Positions 1 to 6,255 are shown, counted from the first letter of the stretch. The stretch: 13,902 bases of DNA from Solirubrobacteraceae bacterium (GCA_025935735.1 JAICUS010000098.1:1-13902); one strand, 5' to 3'. Translations and numbers: made by a program. The notes: generated by a model from the sequence alone, not told the origin.

Positions 1-658
1 GGCCGCGGGCGCTGGCGTAGAAGGCGACGACGGAGGCGAGGACGGTGACGGCCAGCCAGGGCGAGGTCATCACGCCGGCGACGCCGTGGGCGCCGGTGAG
101 CGCCTTGATCGCCACGTCGGAGACGCCGAACAGCACGCCGGCGGCGGCGCCGAGCATCGCCCCGTGGTGGTGGTCCGGGGCGCCGATGTGCTTGCCGCCG
201 ATCAGCAGCGCGCCGATCACCAGCATCCCGCCCTCGAAGGACACCATGCCGGCCAGCGAGTAGGCCGAGTGCGCGCCGTGGGTGGCGGGCAGCGTGATCA
301 CCAGCAGCAGCAGGCCCAGCGCGGTCATCGCCACGCCGATCCACTGCCGCGGGCCGACCTGGAAGCCGAAGATCCGCTCGGCGAGGACGGCGAGGATGAC
401 GACGCCGGTGGACAGCACCGCCTGGACGACCGACAGCGGGGCGAAGGCCAGCGCGGCCACGTGGAAGAACCAGGCGCCGGTGGCCACGGCCATGCCGATC
501 GCGAACCACCTGCAGGCGTAGAGCTGGCGGGCGGAGCGCAGCGGGTGCCGGATGTCGACCGACGGGGCCTCGTTGGCGCCCTTGTGCTTGTAGAGAAAGC
601 CCAGCTGCGTGGCCACAGCGCAGGCCAGCGCGAGCAGGATGCCCAGATTCAGCGACAC
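1..658 (-). CDS. DMT/EamA-type multispanning transporter, C-terminus off the window
   Basis: The 219 visible residues form an integral membrane protein of the drug/metabolite transporter type. Hydrophobic segments lie near residues 3-22, 50-69, 73-92, 103-123, 134-153, 167-188 and 200-217. The stretch around 166-186 (GAMLGAAAGVLFGVSDVAIK) resembles the start of a second EamA repeat. The start is GTG at 656-658, because no other in-frame start lies upstream as far as about position 720 and an AGGA box sits 3 bases before it, which is rather close. The loop between segments 5 and 6 carries a histidine cluster (H157 and H163-165) that could bind a metal. The substrate cannot be read from the sequence; NIPA-like or SMR-like relatives export or import cations and small metabolites. 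The gene diverges from the HAD gene and has a structured leader. The family call is fairly sure, the substrate unknown. Confidence 0.82.
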   Translation of the reverse strand, partial: MSLNLGILLALACAVATQLGFLYKHKGANEAPSVDIRHPLRSARQLYACRWFAIGMAVATGAWFFHVAALAFAPLSVVQAVLSTGVVILAVLAERIFGFQVGPRQWIGVAMTALGLLLLVITLPATHGAHSAYSLAGMVSFEGGMLVIGALLIGGKHIGAPDHHHGAMLGAAAGVLFGVSDVAIKALTGAHGVAGVMTSPWLAVTVLASVVAFYASARG

Positions 659-868
659 GTGTCCTCGTAGGTCAGTCGGTGGAGTTCTCGCCCGCCGCCC
701 CTTGAGGGGGTTCGGTGTCCCCGGCGAGTCCTCCTCTACATCGGTCCCCAGACCGGCGGCCTTGAGCCGCAGGTTCGCGCCAGCGTAGCCACGGCCATAA
801 GCCGCAGATCAAGATTCCCCCCGAATGGCTGGGCAGACTCCCGAATCCCGGAGTGGCGTGTCGCGACC
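659..868. other. Divergent intergenic region
   Basis: This region of about 210 bases separates the minus-strand transporter from the plus-strand HAD gene and must hold both promoters. I see no coding frame worth calling. Its main content is the hairpin series described for the transporter leader. No convincing plus-strand promoter or Shine-Dalgarno stands before the HAD start. Confidence 0.6.
681..770 (-). promoter_or_regulatory. Structured 5' leader of the DMT transporter, possible cis-regulatory RNA
   Basis: Read on the minus strand, three hairpins follow one another. The first is GCGGC-TCAAG-GCCGC (770-756). The second is CGGTC-TGGG-GACCG (755-742). The third is a longer stem pairing 734-731 with 684-681 and 728-723 with 692-687, interrupted by a 2x2 GA/AA internal loop and enclosing CCCC-TCAA-GGGG (709-698). 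The structure ends 22 bases before the GTG start. A weak promoter, TTGATC (812-807) and TACGCT (787-782) with a 19-bp spacer, would start RNA just before the first hairpin. I could not match it to a riboswitch class I know; the M-box, fluoride and guanidine consensus sequences did not fit by eye. In such GC-rich DNA, chance pairing must be considered. Confidence 0.4.
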
Positions 869-1357
869 ATGACGCCGCCGCTGCTGCTGATCGACGTCGA
901 CGGCGTGATCTCGCTCTACGGCGCCGCTCGCGCGGGCTCCGACGGGCTCGTGGGGACGCTCGTGGACGGCATCCCGCACCTGCTCTCCCGGCGCGCCGGC
1001 GCCATCTTGAGGGCTCTCATGAGAGATTTCGAGTGCGTCTGGTGCACCGGCTGGGAGGAGCGGGCGGACGAGCACCTGCCGGCGCTGCTGGACCTCCCCC
1101 GCGGCTGGCCATATGTTCGGTTCCCGGACGCGCCGGCGCTGGACGCCCATTGGAAGCTGGCGGGGATCGACGCGTTCGCCGGCCCTTCCCGGCCGCTCGC
1201 CTGGGTCGACGACGCCCACGACGCGAGCTGCCGCGCCTGGGCGGCCGCCCGCCCGGGCCCGACCCTGCTCGTGACCACCGCGCCGGACGTCGGGCTCACC
1301 GAGGCCGACGGCGAGGCACTGCGGCGCTGGGCTCAGGCGCAGGACGCGACGCGGTAG
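869..1357 (+). CDS. HAD-fold hydrolase-like protein
   Basis: This 162-residue soluble protein has the haloacid dehalogenase signature. Motif I is IDVDGV with D9 and D11, motif II is T60 in VWCTGWEE, the motif III lysine is probably K96 in HWKLAG, and motif IV is D114-D115 in AWVDDAHD. It lacks a large cap insertion. It resembles the small HAD domains annotated in actinobacteria alongside, or related to, the HAD module of Swiss Army Knife RNA-repair proteins, so phosphate removal from a nucleic-acid end or small phosphoester is possible, but the substrate is inference. The ATG was chosen because the motif begins six residues later, as usual for the family. Its last 25 bases overlap the 3' end of the convergent propeller gene. 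No clear Shine-Dalgarno is seen. Confidence 0.85.
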   Translation: MTPPLLLIDVDGVISLYGAARAGSDGLVGTLVDGIPHLLSRRAGAILRALMRDFECVWCTGWEERADEHLPALLDLPRGWPYVRFPDAPALDAHWKLAGIDAFAGPSRPLAWVDDAHDASCRAWAAARPGPTLLVTTAPDVGLTEADGEALRRWAQAQDATR

Positions 1358-2892
1358 CGCCCGAGCGCGGCCCGCAGCCGCAGCCGGTCGCGCACGACGA
1401 AGGGCCGCACGTGCAGCGCCCGGGCCGCGCCGGGGCCGAGGCGGCGATGGACCCGGGCGGTGCGCTCGAGCGTCCGGGCGAGGCCGCGGGGGATCTCCGG
1501 TGCCGCGAGGCGGGGCGGCGGGGCGGTCGCTCCGATCGGCCGCAACGCCGCGACGGCGCGGCGGGCGTCCCGCACGCCGTTCGGGCCGTCCAGCTGCAGC
1601 GAGGTGATCGCCGGCCCGCTGAGCACGCGCGCATTGGCTTGGCTGTCGTAGTAGGCGACCAGCGCGCCGTGGACGTGCAGGAAGCGATACGGGTTGTCGG
1701 CCAGGCCGCGGACGCTGACCATGCGGCAGGCCGGCTCGGAGGTGACGTACGTGGGGCCGGAGCAGGGCGGCGCGAAGCGCGCGCAGTCGTCGTACACGAG
1801 GCTGTGCGCGGCGCCTTCGCGCTGGGTGTGCGTGTAGAGCTGGCCGTCGTGGGTCGGCCCGAACCACAGCGCGCCCGGGAAGCCGGCCGGCGCGCGGGCC
1901 TCGTCGGCCGGCGGCCGGGCGGCCGGGTCGCAGCCGCCGGGGTCGTAACGGTCGCCGCTGCCGGGCCGCCAGCTCGCCAGCCCGCTCGAGGGCGTGCCGT
2001 TCGTCAGCCAGGTCTCACAACTGCCGTCCGAGGCCATGGAGTAGACCTCGGCGGCGTCGGCGTTCTCGCTCGGCAGGTTGCGGTCGCTCGTGAACAGGAT
2101 GCGCGAGCCGTCCGGCGACCATTCGGGCAGCACCTCGTCGCCCTCGGTGTCCGTCAGCCGAACCGGGTGGTGTCCGGTGGCGTCCGCGGTGTAGAGCTCG
2201 CCGGCGTACCAGCACTCGTCCTCGCCGCAGCGCAGGCCGTGACGGTCGCGCGTGGAGCTGAACGCGAGCCGCTGCCCGTCCGGGGACCACGCGGGCTGCT
2301 GCGCGCCGGCGAGCAGCCGGTGCGACGGGCCGCCCGCCGCGGGGACGGTGCGGATCTCCGGCCGGAAGCGGGCACGGCGATTCAGCTGCGTCAGCGTGTA
2401 GGCGATCAGCCGGCCGTCGGGCGACCAGCGCGGGGTCGACAGCGTGGTCAGCCGCGGGAACACGCGCGCGTGCGCGAGGACGCGCTCCGCTCCGGTGGCG
2501 AGGTCGCGGACGACGATGCTCGACGTCCAGTCCCGCGGCCGCCGGCCGGCGATGCGGTTGAAGGCCAGCGCGGCCCCGTCCGGCGACCACACCGGCCCGA
2601 CGTCGACCACGTGCCGCTTCAGCGGGGTCACCGGCCGCGCGGCGGCGCCGTCGAACACCTCGATCTGCGAGGACTCCCCGGGCGGGCTGCTCGAGAGCGC
2701 GAGCCGCGCCCCGTCAGGAGACCACTGCGGCTCGGCCAGGCTCCGGCGCGGCGGCGGCGCCACCAGCACGTGCGCGCCGCTGCCGTCGGACCGCGCCGCC
2801 CAGATCGCGCCGCCGTGCACGTACGCGATCTCCGCGGGCCCGCTCGGAGCCGCGAGCGCGAGCCCGGCTGCCGCGACCGTCGCCGCCCACAC
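1333..2892 (-). CDS. Exported WD40-like (PD40/TolB-type) beta-propeller protein
   Basis: This 519-residue protein begins with a short hydrophobic Ala-rich segment (about 1-18) that looks like a signal peptide. Five WSPDG motifs follow at about residues 57, 102, 156, 202 and 248, each about 45-54 residues apart, the hallmark of PD40/TolB-type propeller blades. The C-terminal half (about 300-519) has several cysteines and lacks the motif; it may hold further divergent blades. Such proteins act outside the membrane as binding scaffolds and no catalytic residues are visible. The start is GTG at 2890-2892, preceded by AAAGG. It is the third gene of a minus-strand run after Uma2 and the cupin, beginning 27 bases after the cupin stop, and its 3' end overlaps the convergent HAD gene. 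The fold call is sure, the partner unknown. Confidence 0.85.
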   Translation of the reverse strand: MWAATVAAAGLALAAPSGPAEIAYVHGGAIWAARSDGSGAHVLVAPPPRRSLAEPQWSPDGARLALSSSPPGESSQIEVFDGAAARPVTPLKRHVVDVGPVWSPDGAALAFNRIAGRRPRDWTSSIVVRDLATGAERVLAHARVFPRLTTLSTPRWSPDGRLIAYTLTQLNRRARFRPEIRTVPAAGGPSHRLLAGAQQPAWSPDGQRLAFSSTRDRHGLRCGEDECWYAGELYTADATGHHPVRLTDTEGDEVLPEWSPDGSRILFTSDRNLPSENADAAEVYSMASDGSCETWLTNGTPSSGLASWRPGSGDRYDPGGCDPAARPPADEARAPAGFPGALWFGPTHDGQLYTHTQREGAAHSLVYDDCARFAPPCSGPTYVTSEPACRMVSVRGLADNPYRFLHVHGALVAYYDSQANARVLSGPAITSLQLDGPNGVRDARRAVAALRPIGATAPPPRLAAPEIPRGLARTLERTARVHRRLGPGAARALHVRPFVVRDRLRLRAALGRYRVASCA

Positions 2893-2919
2893 ACCGCCTT
2901 TATGCCCGCTCGGACGCCG

Positions 2920-3249
2920 CTACAGCCACTCGGTGTCGAACGTCCGGCTCAGGTGGATGTCGATCTGGCGCAGCGGCCCGTCGCCCGTGTTGGTGAAGGC
3001 GTGCGGCATGCCGGCGGGCGCGATCGCGATCTCCCCCGCGCCGACCTCGCGCTCCTCCTCGCCCAGCACGAACGTGCCGCGCCCCTCCTGCACGATCAAC
3101 ACCTCGGCGTACGGGTGCCGGTGCAGCGACGGCCCGCGCCCGGGCGGCGCGTCGACGAAGATGATGCACACGTCGACGTCGTGGTCGGCGCCCACGAGCT
3201 CGCGGGCGATGTTGCTCAGGGGGAGCTCCTGCTGGGTCAGGACGGGCAT
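2920..3249 (-). CDS. Small single-domain cupin protein
   Basis: This 109-residue protein is one cupin barrel. Motif 1 contributes H43, H45 and E49 with G56 (SLHRHPYAEVLIVQEG). Motif 2 contributes P78, G80, H83 and N87 (GEIAIAPAGMPHAFTNTG). The three histidines and the glutamate are the usual metal ligands, so a metal-binding barrel that senses, isomerises or oxidises a small molecule is plausible; the substrate is not readable. The start ATG (3247-3249) gives a complete cupin, and the frame above it reads as low-complexity Ser/Arg noise antisense to nothing useful. It begins 7 bases after the Uma2 stop and ends 27 bases before the propeller gene, so the three are probably co-transcribed. Confidence 0.88.
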   Translation of the reverse strand: MPVLTQQELPLSNIARELVGADHDVDVCIIFVDAPPGRGPSLHRHPYAEVLIVQEGRGTFVLGEEEREVGAGEIAIAPAGMPHAFTNTGDGPLRQIDIHLSRTFDTEWL

Positions 3250-3256
3250 CCGCCAA

Positions 3257-3805
3257 TCATGCCGCAGGCAGCAGATCTCCCACGGAGAGCGACAGACCCG
3301 GGAGCAGAGGCGACTCGAGGAGCTGGTCGGCGGCGAGCTCGAGCGCGTCGTCGACTCCGCTCGTCGCCCGGCTCCGCCGGTAGACGAGCATGGTGCGGCT
3401 GGCCGTGTCGGCCAGCCAGAGCTCGCGGACGCCGTGCCGCTCGTAGAGCTCGCGCTTTCGGCCGATGTCATAGCGCCACGTGCCGGGGGAGCGGACCTCC
3501 ACGACGAGATCCGGGGGCCGCGGAGCATTCGCGGCGTCCAGCGGCAGCTCGCCGTCGAACCACAGCACGTCCGGCGCGAGCACATTGCCCTCGTCCAGGA
3601 CCACGTTGAGAGGGAGGGAGACCGCACCGCGTCCGGGCGGTGAGTCGACCCACTCTGCGAGCGCCCGGAATGTCCATCCGCACACCTGCTGGTGCAGCAC
3701 CGCAGGCTCGCTCACGACGACGACCCCGTCGATGAGCTCGGTGCGGCGCCGGTCCTCGCGTGCGAGATACGCATGCGCGGTCAATCGCTCAGCGACACCG
3801 GCCAT
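3257..3805 (-). CDS. Uma2-family (DUF820) endonuclease-like protein
   Basis: This 182-residue protein matches the Uma2 pattern of the PD-(D/E)xK nuclease superfamily: E24 in RTELIDG, H38 in the first helix, D79 in LAPDVLWF, the core D99-x-x-x-E103 in PPDLVVEVRSPG, and K117 in the following GRKRELYERHGV helix. The family is abundant in cyanobacteria and also found in actinobacteria, usually of unknown role. I start it at ATG 3803-3805, where the family normally starts (MAGVAERLTAHAYLARED). A longer frame upstream adds 46 residues with no family character. A TATCCT hexamer lies 7 bases before this ATG, which would suit a leaderless transcript, but no good -35 is seen. It heads the operon with the cupin and the propeller gene. 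Confidence 0.87.
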   Translation of the reverse strand: MAGVAERLTAHAYLAREDRRRTELIDGVVVVSEPAVLHQQVCGWTFRALAEWVDSPPGRGAVSLPLNVVLDEGNVLAPDVLWFDGELPLDAANAPRPPDLVVEVRSPGTWRYDIGRKRELYERHGVRELWLADTASRTMLVYRRSRATSGVDDALELAADQLLESPLLPGLSLSVGDLLPAA

Positions 3806-3843
3806 GATCCCGAGGATACGTGGGCCATGCGATCGAGAGGGCC

Positions 3844-3862
3844 GGGCGAGCGAACCTCGCCC
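3844..3862. other. Perfect 7-bp hairpin upstream of the 37-codon ORF
   Basis: GGGCGAG-CGAAC-CTCGCCC is a perfect 7-bp inverted repeat with a five-base loop. It lies in the divergent space between the Uma2 start and the small plus-strand ORF. No U-run follows on either strand, so it is not a typical terminator. It could be an operator or RNA leader element, or chance in GC-rich DNA. Confidence 0.35.
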
Positions 3863-3923
3863 CCGATGAGTTCCGGCGGCGGCCCGCGTCTCTGCTGGTG
3901 AACCCACCGATTGGAGCCCCGAG

Positions 3924-4037
3924 ATGACCGTCGTCGCCACCACTCCCCGCCGCCTCGCCGCCGCTCATGCATTCGTCGTGCCGGTCGTGCGCGAGGTCGA
4001 GCCACCGCGGTCGGCGCCCGCCGCGGGCGTCTGGTAG
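3924..4037 (+). CDS. Candidate 37-residue small protein
   Basis: The ORF runs from ATG at 3924 to TAG at 4035-4037 and encodes an Ala/Val/Pro-rich peptide beginning MTVVATTPRRLAAAHAFVVP and ending AAGVW. Support comes from a GGAG Shine-Dalgarno seven bases before the ATG and third codon positions that are nearly all G or C, as in the neighbouring real genes. It has a short hydrophobic centre (AHAFVVPVV), too short to call a membrane span, and no cysteines. It ends one base before the stop of the convergent ART-like gene. It could be a genuine small protein, a peptide precursor or a regulatory leader, but nothing downstream on its strand would be led by it. I do not recognise it; the short length leaves chance as the main alternative. 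Confidence 0.42.
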   Translation: MTVVATTPRRLAAAHAFVVPVVREVEPPRSAPAAGVW

Positions 4038-4038
4038 G

Positions 4039-5037
4039 TCAGAACGCGCGGTTGTCCGGGTCGCCGAGCAGGACCGCCTCGGCCTCCTTGAACGGGTGGT
4101 TCAGGGCCTCCGTCTCGAGGAAGGTCATCAGCAGGCGCTCGAGCGGCACGGCCTGGCGCCACATCACCGCGACCCGCGTCGTGGGGCCGCCCGCGAAGTG
4201 GGCCTCGGCGACCTCGCGGGAGAACGTCGCCGAGACGAACGAGGCCGGGCGGCGCCGCGGCAGCGGGCCGTCGGTGGCCGCGCCGCGATAGACCGGGAGC
4301 GCGGCGGCGCCCAGGAGCGACCACAGCTCCCGAGTGAACGCGAGCCGGGCGAGCAGGTGCGCGGCCCGCCGCTCGCGCGCCCACTCGCCCGCGAGCGCGC
4401 GCGGGTCGCGGACGACCTTGCCGCTGTAGGGGCAGAGCCCGAGCTCGGCGAGCACGATCGCGTGGCCCTTGACGACCTCGCCGGAGCCCGGGTGGCTGAC
4501 GAACACGGCGGCGAAGCGACGATCCATCTCGGCAGACTCCCCCAGGAACTCGTCGACGAGGGCGAAGAGCCGCGGATCGCCCTCGCGCCGGGCGATCGCG
4601 CCCGCGACGTCGATCCCGCCGAGCCGGTCGCGGCGCGCCGCCAGCCATTCGCGAGCCCGCCGGCGCTCTTCCCCCACGCGCCGCAGCGTCGACTCCCGCA
4701 CGCGAGGCTCGCAGGCGACGTCCCCGGGACGATCGAACCGGCGGACGGCCTCGGCGAGGGAGGCAACGACGTCATCCGCCGCCCGCCGGCCATCGCGAGC
4801 GAACTGGAAGCCCCGGACGTCCTCCACGGGCAGCTCCCACCGCGCCCCCGCATCCTCGAAGCCGAGCACCTCGACCGCGAACATGCCGGTCTCCAGATTC
4901 ACGCCCGTGACGGCGACCGGAGTCCGTCGGGCATCGAGCAGCCGCCCGCGGTTCCCAACGACCAGGTCGGCGAGCTCGCCGGCCCGGAACTCGCTGTCCG
5001 GGGCCGCCCGCGGGTCGGACTCGTAGACCCCTGTCAT
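4039..5037 (-). CDS. Protein with ADP-ribosyltransferase-like C-terminal domain
   Basis: This protein has 332 residues. The C-terminal part (about 245-332) has the ordered marks of the R-S-ExE class of mono-ADP-ribosyltransferases: R251 in PVYRGA, the strand SFVSATFS (S269 and T271), then E318-x-E320 in NHPFKEAEAVLL. By family knowledge these bind NAD and transfer ADP-ribose to protein, nucleic acid or small molecules; the target is unknown here. Residues about 16-80 look beta-rich, and about 85-240 are helical with many charged residues. No signal peptide or membrane span is seen. ATG 5035-5037 follows the dioxygenase frame by 10 bases with an AGGG box upstream, so it was probably translated from the same transcript. 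The frame stays open upstream into the broken dioxygenase, which could mislead gene callers into a false fusion. Confidence 0.68.
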   Translation of the reverse strand: MTGVYESDPRAAPDSEFRAGELADLVVGNRGRLLDARRTPVAVTGVNLETGMFAVEVLGFEDAGARWELPVEDVRGFQFARDGRRAADDVVASLAEAVRRFDRPGDVACEPRVRESTLRRVGEERRRAREWLAARRDRLGGIDVAGAIARREGDPRLFALVDEFLGESAEMDRRFAAVFVSHPGSGEVVKGHAIVLAELGLCPYSGKVVRDPRALAGEWARERRAAHLLARLAFTRELWSLLGAAALPVYRGAATDGPLPRRRPASFVSATFSREVAEAHFAGGPTTRVAVMWRQAVPLERLLMTFLETEALNHPFKEAEAVLLGDPDNRAF

Positions 5038-5047
5038 CGCGTGAACC

Positions 5048-5799
5048 CTAGAGCGCGAGCGTGATCCGCCCCGCAGGCCGATCGCCGGGCTGCCCGCGAT
5101 CCGCAGAATCGAGCTCGCGCCGTGCTGACCCGTGTAGACGCGGCCCGCGATCCGCAGAATCGAGCTCGCGCCGTGCTGACCCGTGTAGACGCGGCCCGCG
5201 GCGTTGCGCGTGCGCGTGTTCGGATCCCGGGTGTAGGTCGACGTGCGGTAGACCCTGGTGCTGGTGGCCTCGGGGAAGAAGAACTCGCCCGAGCGCACGA
5301 CGTGGCCGCGCGAGTAGCGCGTGCGGCTGTGACTGCCGCCCGTGTGCACCTTGACGTGGATGTGTGGTGCCCGCCCCTGGTAGAAGCCGGGATAGATCGT
5401 CGTGAACCTCACCAGGCCGTCCGCGTCGGTGAGCTGCACGCCGCGCAGCCACGTCTGGCCGACCGTCCCCTGGCTCGACTCGTCCGAGTACGCGCCGAGC
5501 CCGTCGGCGTGCCAGATGTCCACGGCCGCGCCTTCACCGGCCGGCACGTACCGCGTCGAGCACGGTGATCCGCAGCCGCAGCGGCACTCCGATGCGCCCG
5601 AGCCGGATGTCCGAGCGGATGCGCTCCAGTGCGACGTAGAACGGCGCCTCCTCTTGCGAGGCGGCGAGCCTGCACGCCCCGGCCGCCAGCGCCTCGTCGG
5701 TCGAGGCCTCGCCCGAGGATGCGGCCGCCGCCGAGCAGCACGAGCGCCGCCCGCCAGAGCGGCCTTCAGCGCATCGCGGCGGTTCAGCGAACGTGACAA
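5048..5799 (-). pseudogene. Secreted intradiol ring-cleavage dioxygenase, frame broken about five times
   Basis: Pieced across frames, this encodes a Tat-type signal (LNRRDALKAALAGG, then ALVLLGGG) followed by ASQEEAPFYVALERIRSDI, RLGRIGVPLRLRITVLDAV, TCRP, then GAAVDIWHADGLGAYSDESS and FYQGRAPHIHVKVH. That order matches intradiol dioxygenases, which open catechol-type rings with Fe(III). The four ligands survive: Tyr in GAYS, Tyr in PGFY, and both His of HIH. Frame changes fall near 5750, 5726, 5550, 5535 and 5065, equivalent to two one-base gains and three one-base losses. The start would be TTG 5797-5799 with AGGAG five bases upstream. The TAG at 5048-5050 is the natural end (GRITLAL). No premature stop has accumulated in the long main frame, so either decay is recent or the sequence has indel errors. 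A 51-bp tandem repeat affects its C-terminus. Confidence 0.82.
5093..5200. repeat. Exact 51-bp tandem duplication
   Basis: A 51-base unit beginning CCCGCGATCCGCAGAATCGA occurs at 5093-5143 and again without change at 5144-5194, followed by the first six bases of a third copy. Because 51 is a multiple of three, it repeats 17 residues (VYTGQHGASSILRI with flanks) in the C-terminus of the dioxygenase. The lack of any difference between copies points to a very recent slip or to an assembly artefact. Confidence 0.95.
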
Positions 5800-5808
5800 C
5801 GGGTCTCC

Positions 5809-6147
5809 TCAGCCTGCCGTCGAGCGCCCAGGCCAGCGCCCAGCCTGCCAGGGTCTCCGCCGACAGCCGGAACCGCACGGCGCCGGCCGATTCTCCCAGG
5901 CCGCGGCGAACCTCTCCACCAGGTCCGGCCGCACGCGGCAGCCCGTGAACGCGGCGCGCAGCAGCATGGCCGCGATCCGCCGCGTCACGCCCCCCTCGGG
6001 CGCGAGCACGAACGCCACCACGGGCAGCGCACCACGCCGCAGCTCGATCCGCCAGTCGCCGCTGGGCAACCGCCGGCCCGATATGCCCGGCCGGACAAGC
6101 GCGGCCAGCCATGCACCACACGCTGCGCGCGTCTCTGTGAATCCCAT
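5809..6147 (-). pseudogene. Short unknown gene with probable frameshifts
   Basis: From ATG 6145-6147 a frame reads MGFTETRAACGAWLAALVRP and continues to VRPDLVERFAAAWE near 5890. There the coding sense moves to another frame (AGAVRFRLSAETLAGWALAW). A second shift near 5812 would restore a TGA at 5809-5811 that overlaps the Shine-Dalgarno of the dioxygenase. The restored product would be about 112 residues. I do not recognise the family. It has no signal peptide and no clear catalytic motif, and it alternates amphipathic helices with a central segment WRIELRRGALPVVAFVLAPE. It appears to be the first gene of the operon with the dioxygenase and ART-like genes. No convincing Shine-Dalgarno precedes the ATG, so an earlier start is possible. 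Confidence 0.45.
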
Positions 6148-6208
6148 GCGCCCAAGGCTCTCGCGAAACCCCCGGAAATCGCCTGAGAGAGCGCTGGGGT
6201 TGTGATCG

Positions 6209-6252
6209 GAAAGAATTACTTGTCTTACAGCGGTAAAAGCAGCTATTCTTTC
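6209..6252. promoter_or_regulatory. Dyad-symmetric operator, probably bound by HipB
   Basis: GAAAGAAT (6209-6216) is the exact reverse complement of ATTCTTTC (6245-6252). An inner pair, TTAC (6225-6228) and GTAA (6233-6236), shares the same centre between 6230 and 6231. Counting all 22 base pairs of the dyad, 16 are complementary. The block is strikingly AT-rich for this DNA and covers the likely hipB promoter, as expected for the autorepressor site of a HipBA toxin-antitoxin operon. HipB as the binding protein is inference. Confidence 0.7.
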
Positions 6253-6255
6253 TAT
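6220..6255 (+). promoter_or_regulatory. Leaderless promoter for hipBA
   Basis: TTGTCT (6220-6225) and TATTCT (6244-6249) resemble -35 and -10 boxes with an 18-bp spacer. Six bases separate the -10 from the ATG at 6256, so transcription would begin at or next to the start codon, giving a leaderless mRNA. This also supports that ATG over the earlier GTG at 6202, since no Shine-Dalgarno is present. Confidence 0.55.

Noticed and set aside
681..770. M-box (magnesium), fluoride or guanidine riboswitch upstream of the transporter
   Set aside because: Only short scattered resemblance (GAGAACTC); the conserved cores of these classes are not present by eye.
853..3609. A plus-strand open frame of 918 codons antisense to the propeller, cupin and Uma2 genes
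   Set aside because: It is Arg/Ala-rich with no recognisable domain and covers four well-supported genes. Long spurious frames are normal in such GC-rich DNA.
3806..3943. Longer start for the Uma2 gene
   Set aside because: The added residues lack family similarity and overlap the small-ORF region; the ATG at 3803-3805 gives the usual Uma2 N-terminus.
4039..5799. A continuous 586-residue minus-strand frame joining the dioxygenase core to the ART-like protein
   Set aside because: The join (GLRGGSRSRSRVHA) is out of the dioxygenase's natural C-terminal frame (GRITLAL then TAG), and the ART-like gene has its own ATG with an upstream AGGG. The fusion arises from the frameshift near 5065.
6202..6255. 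Earlier GTG start for hipB
   Set aside because: The extra 18 residues are encoded by the AT-rich operator and promoter, no Shine-Dalgarno precedes the GTG, and the family-like sequence starts after ATG 6256.
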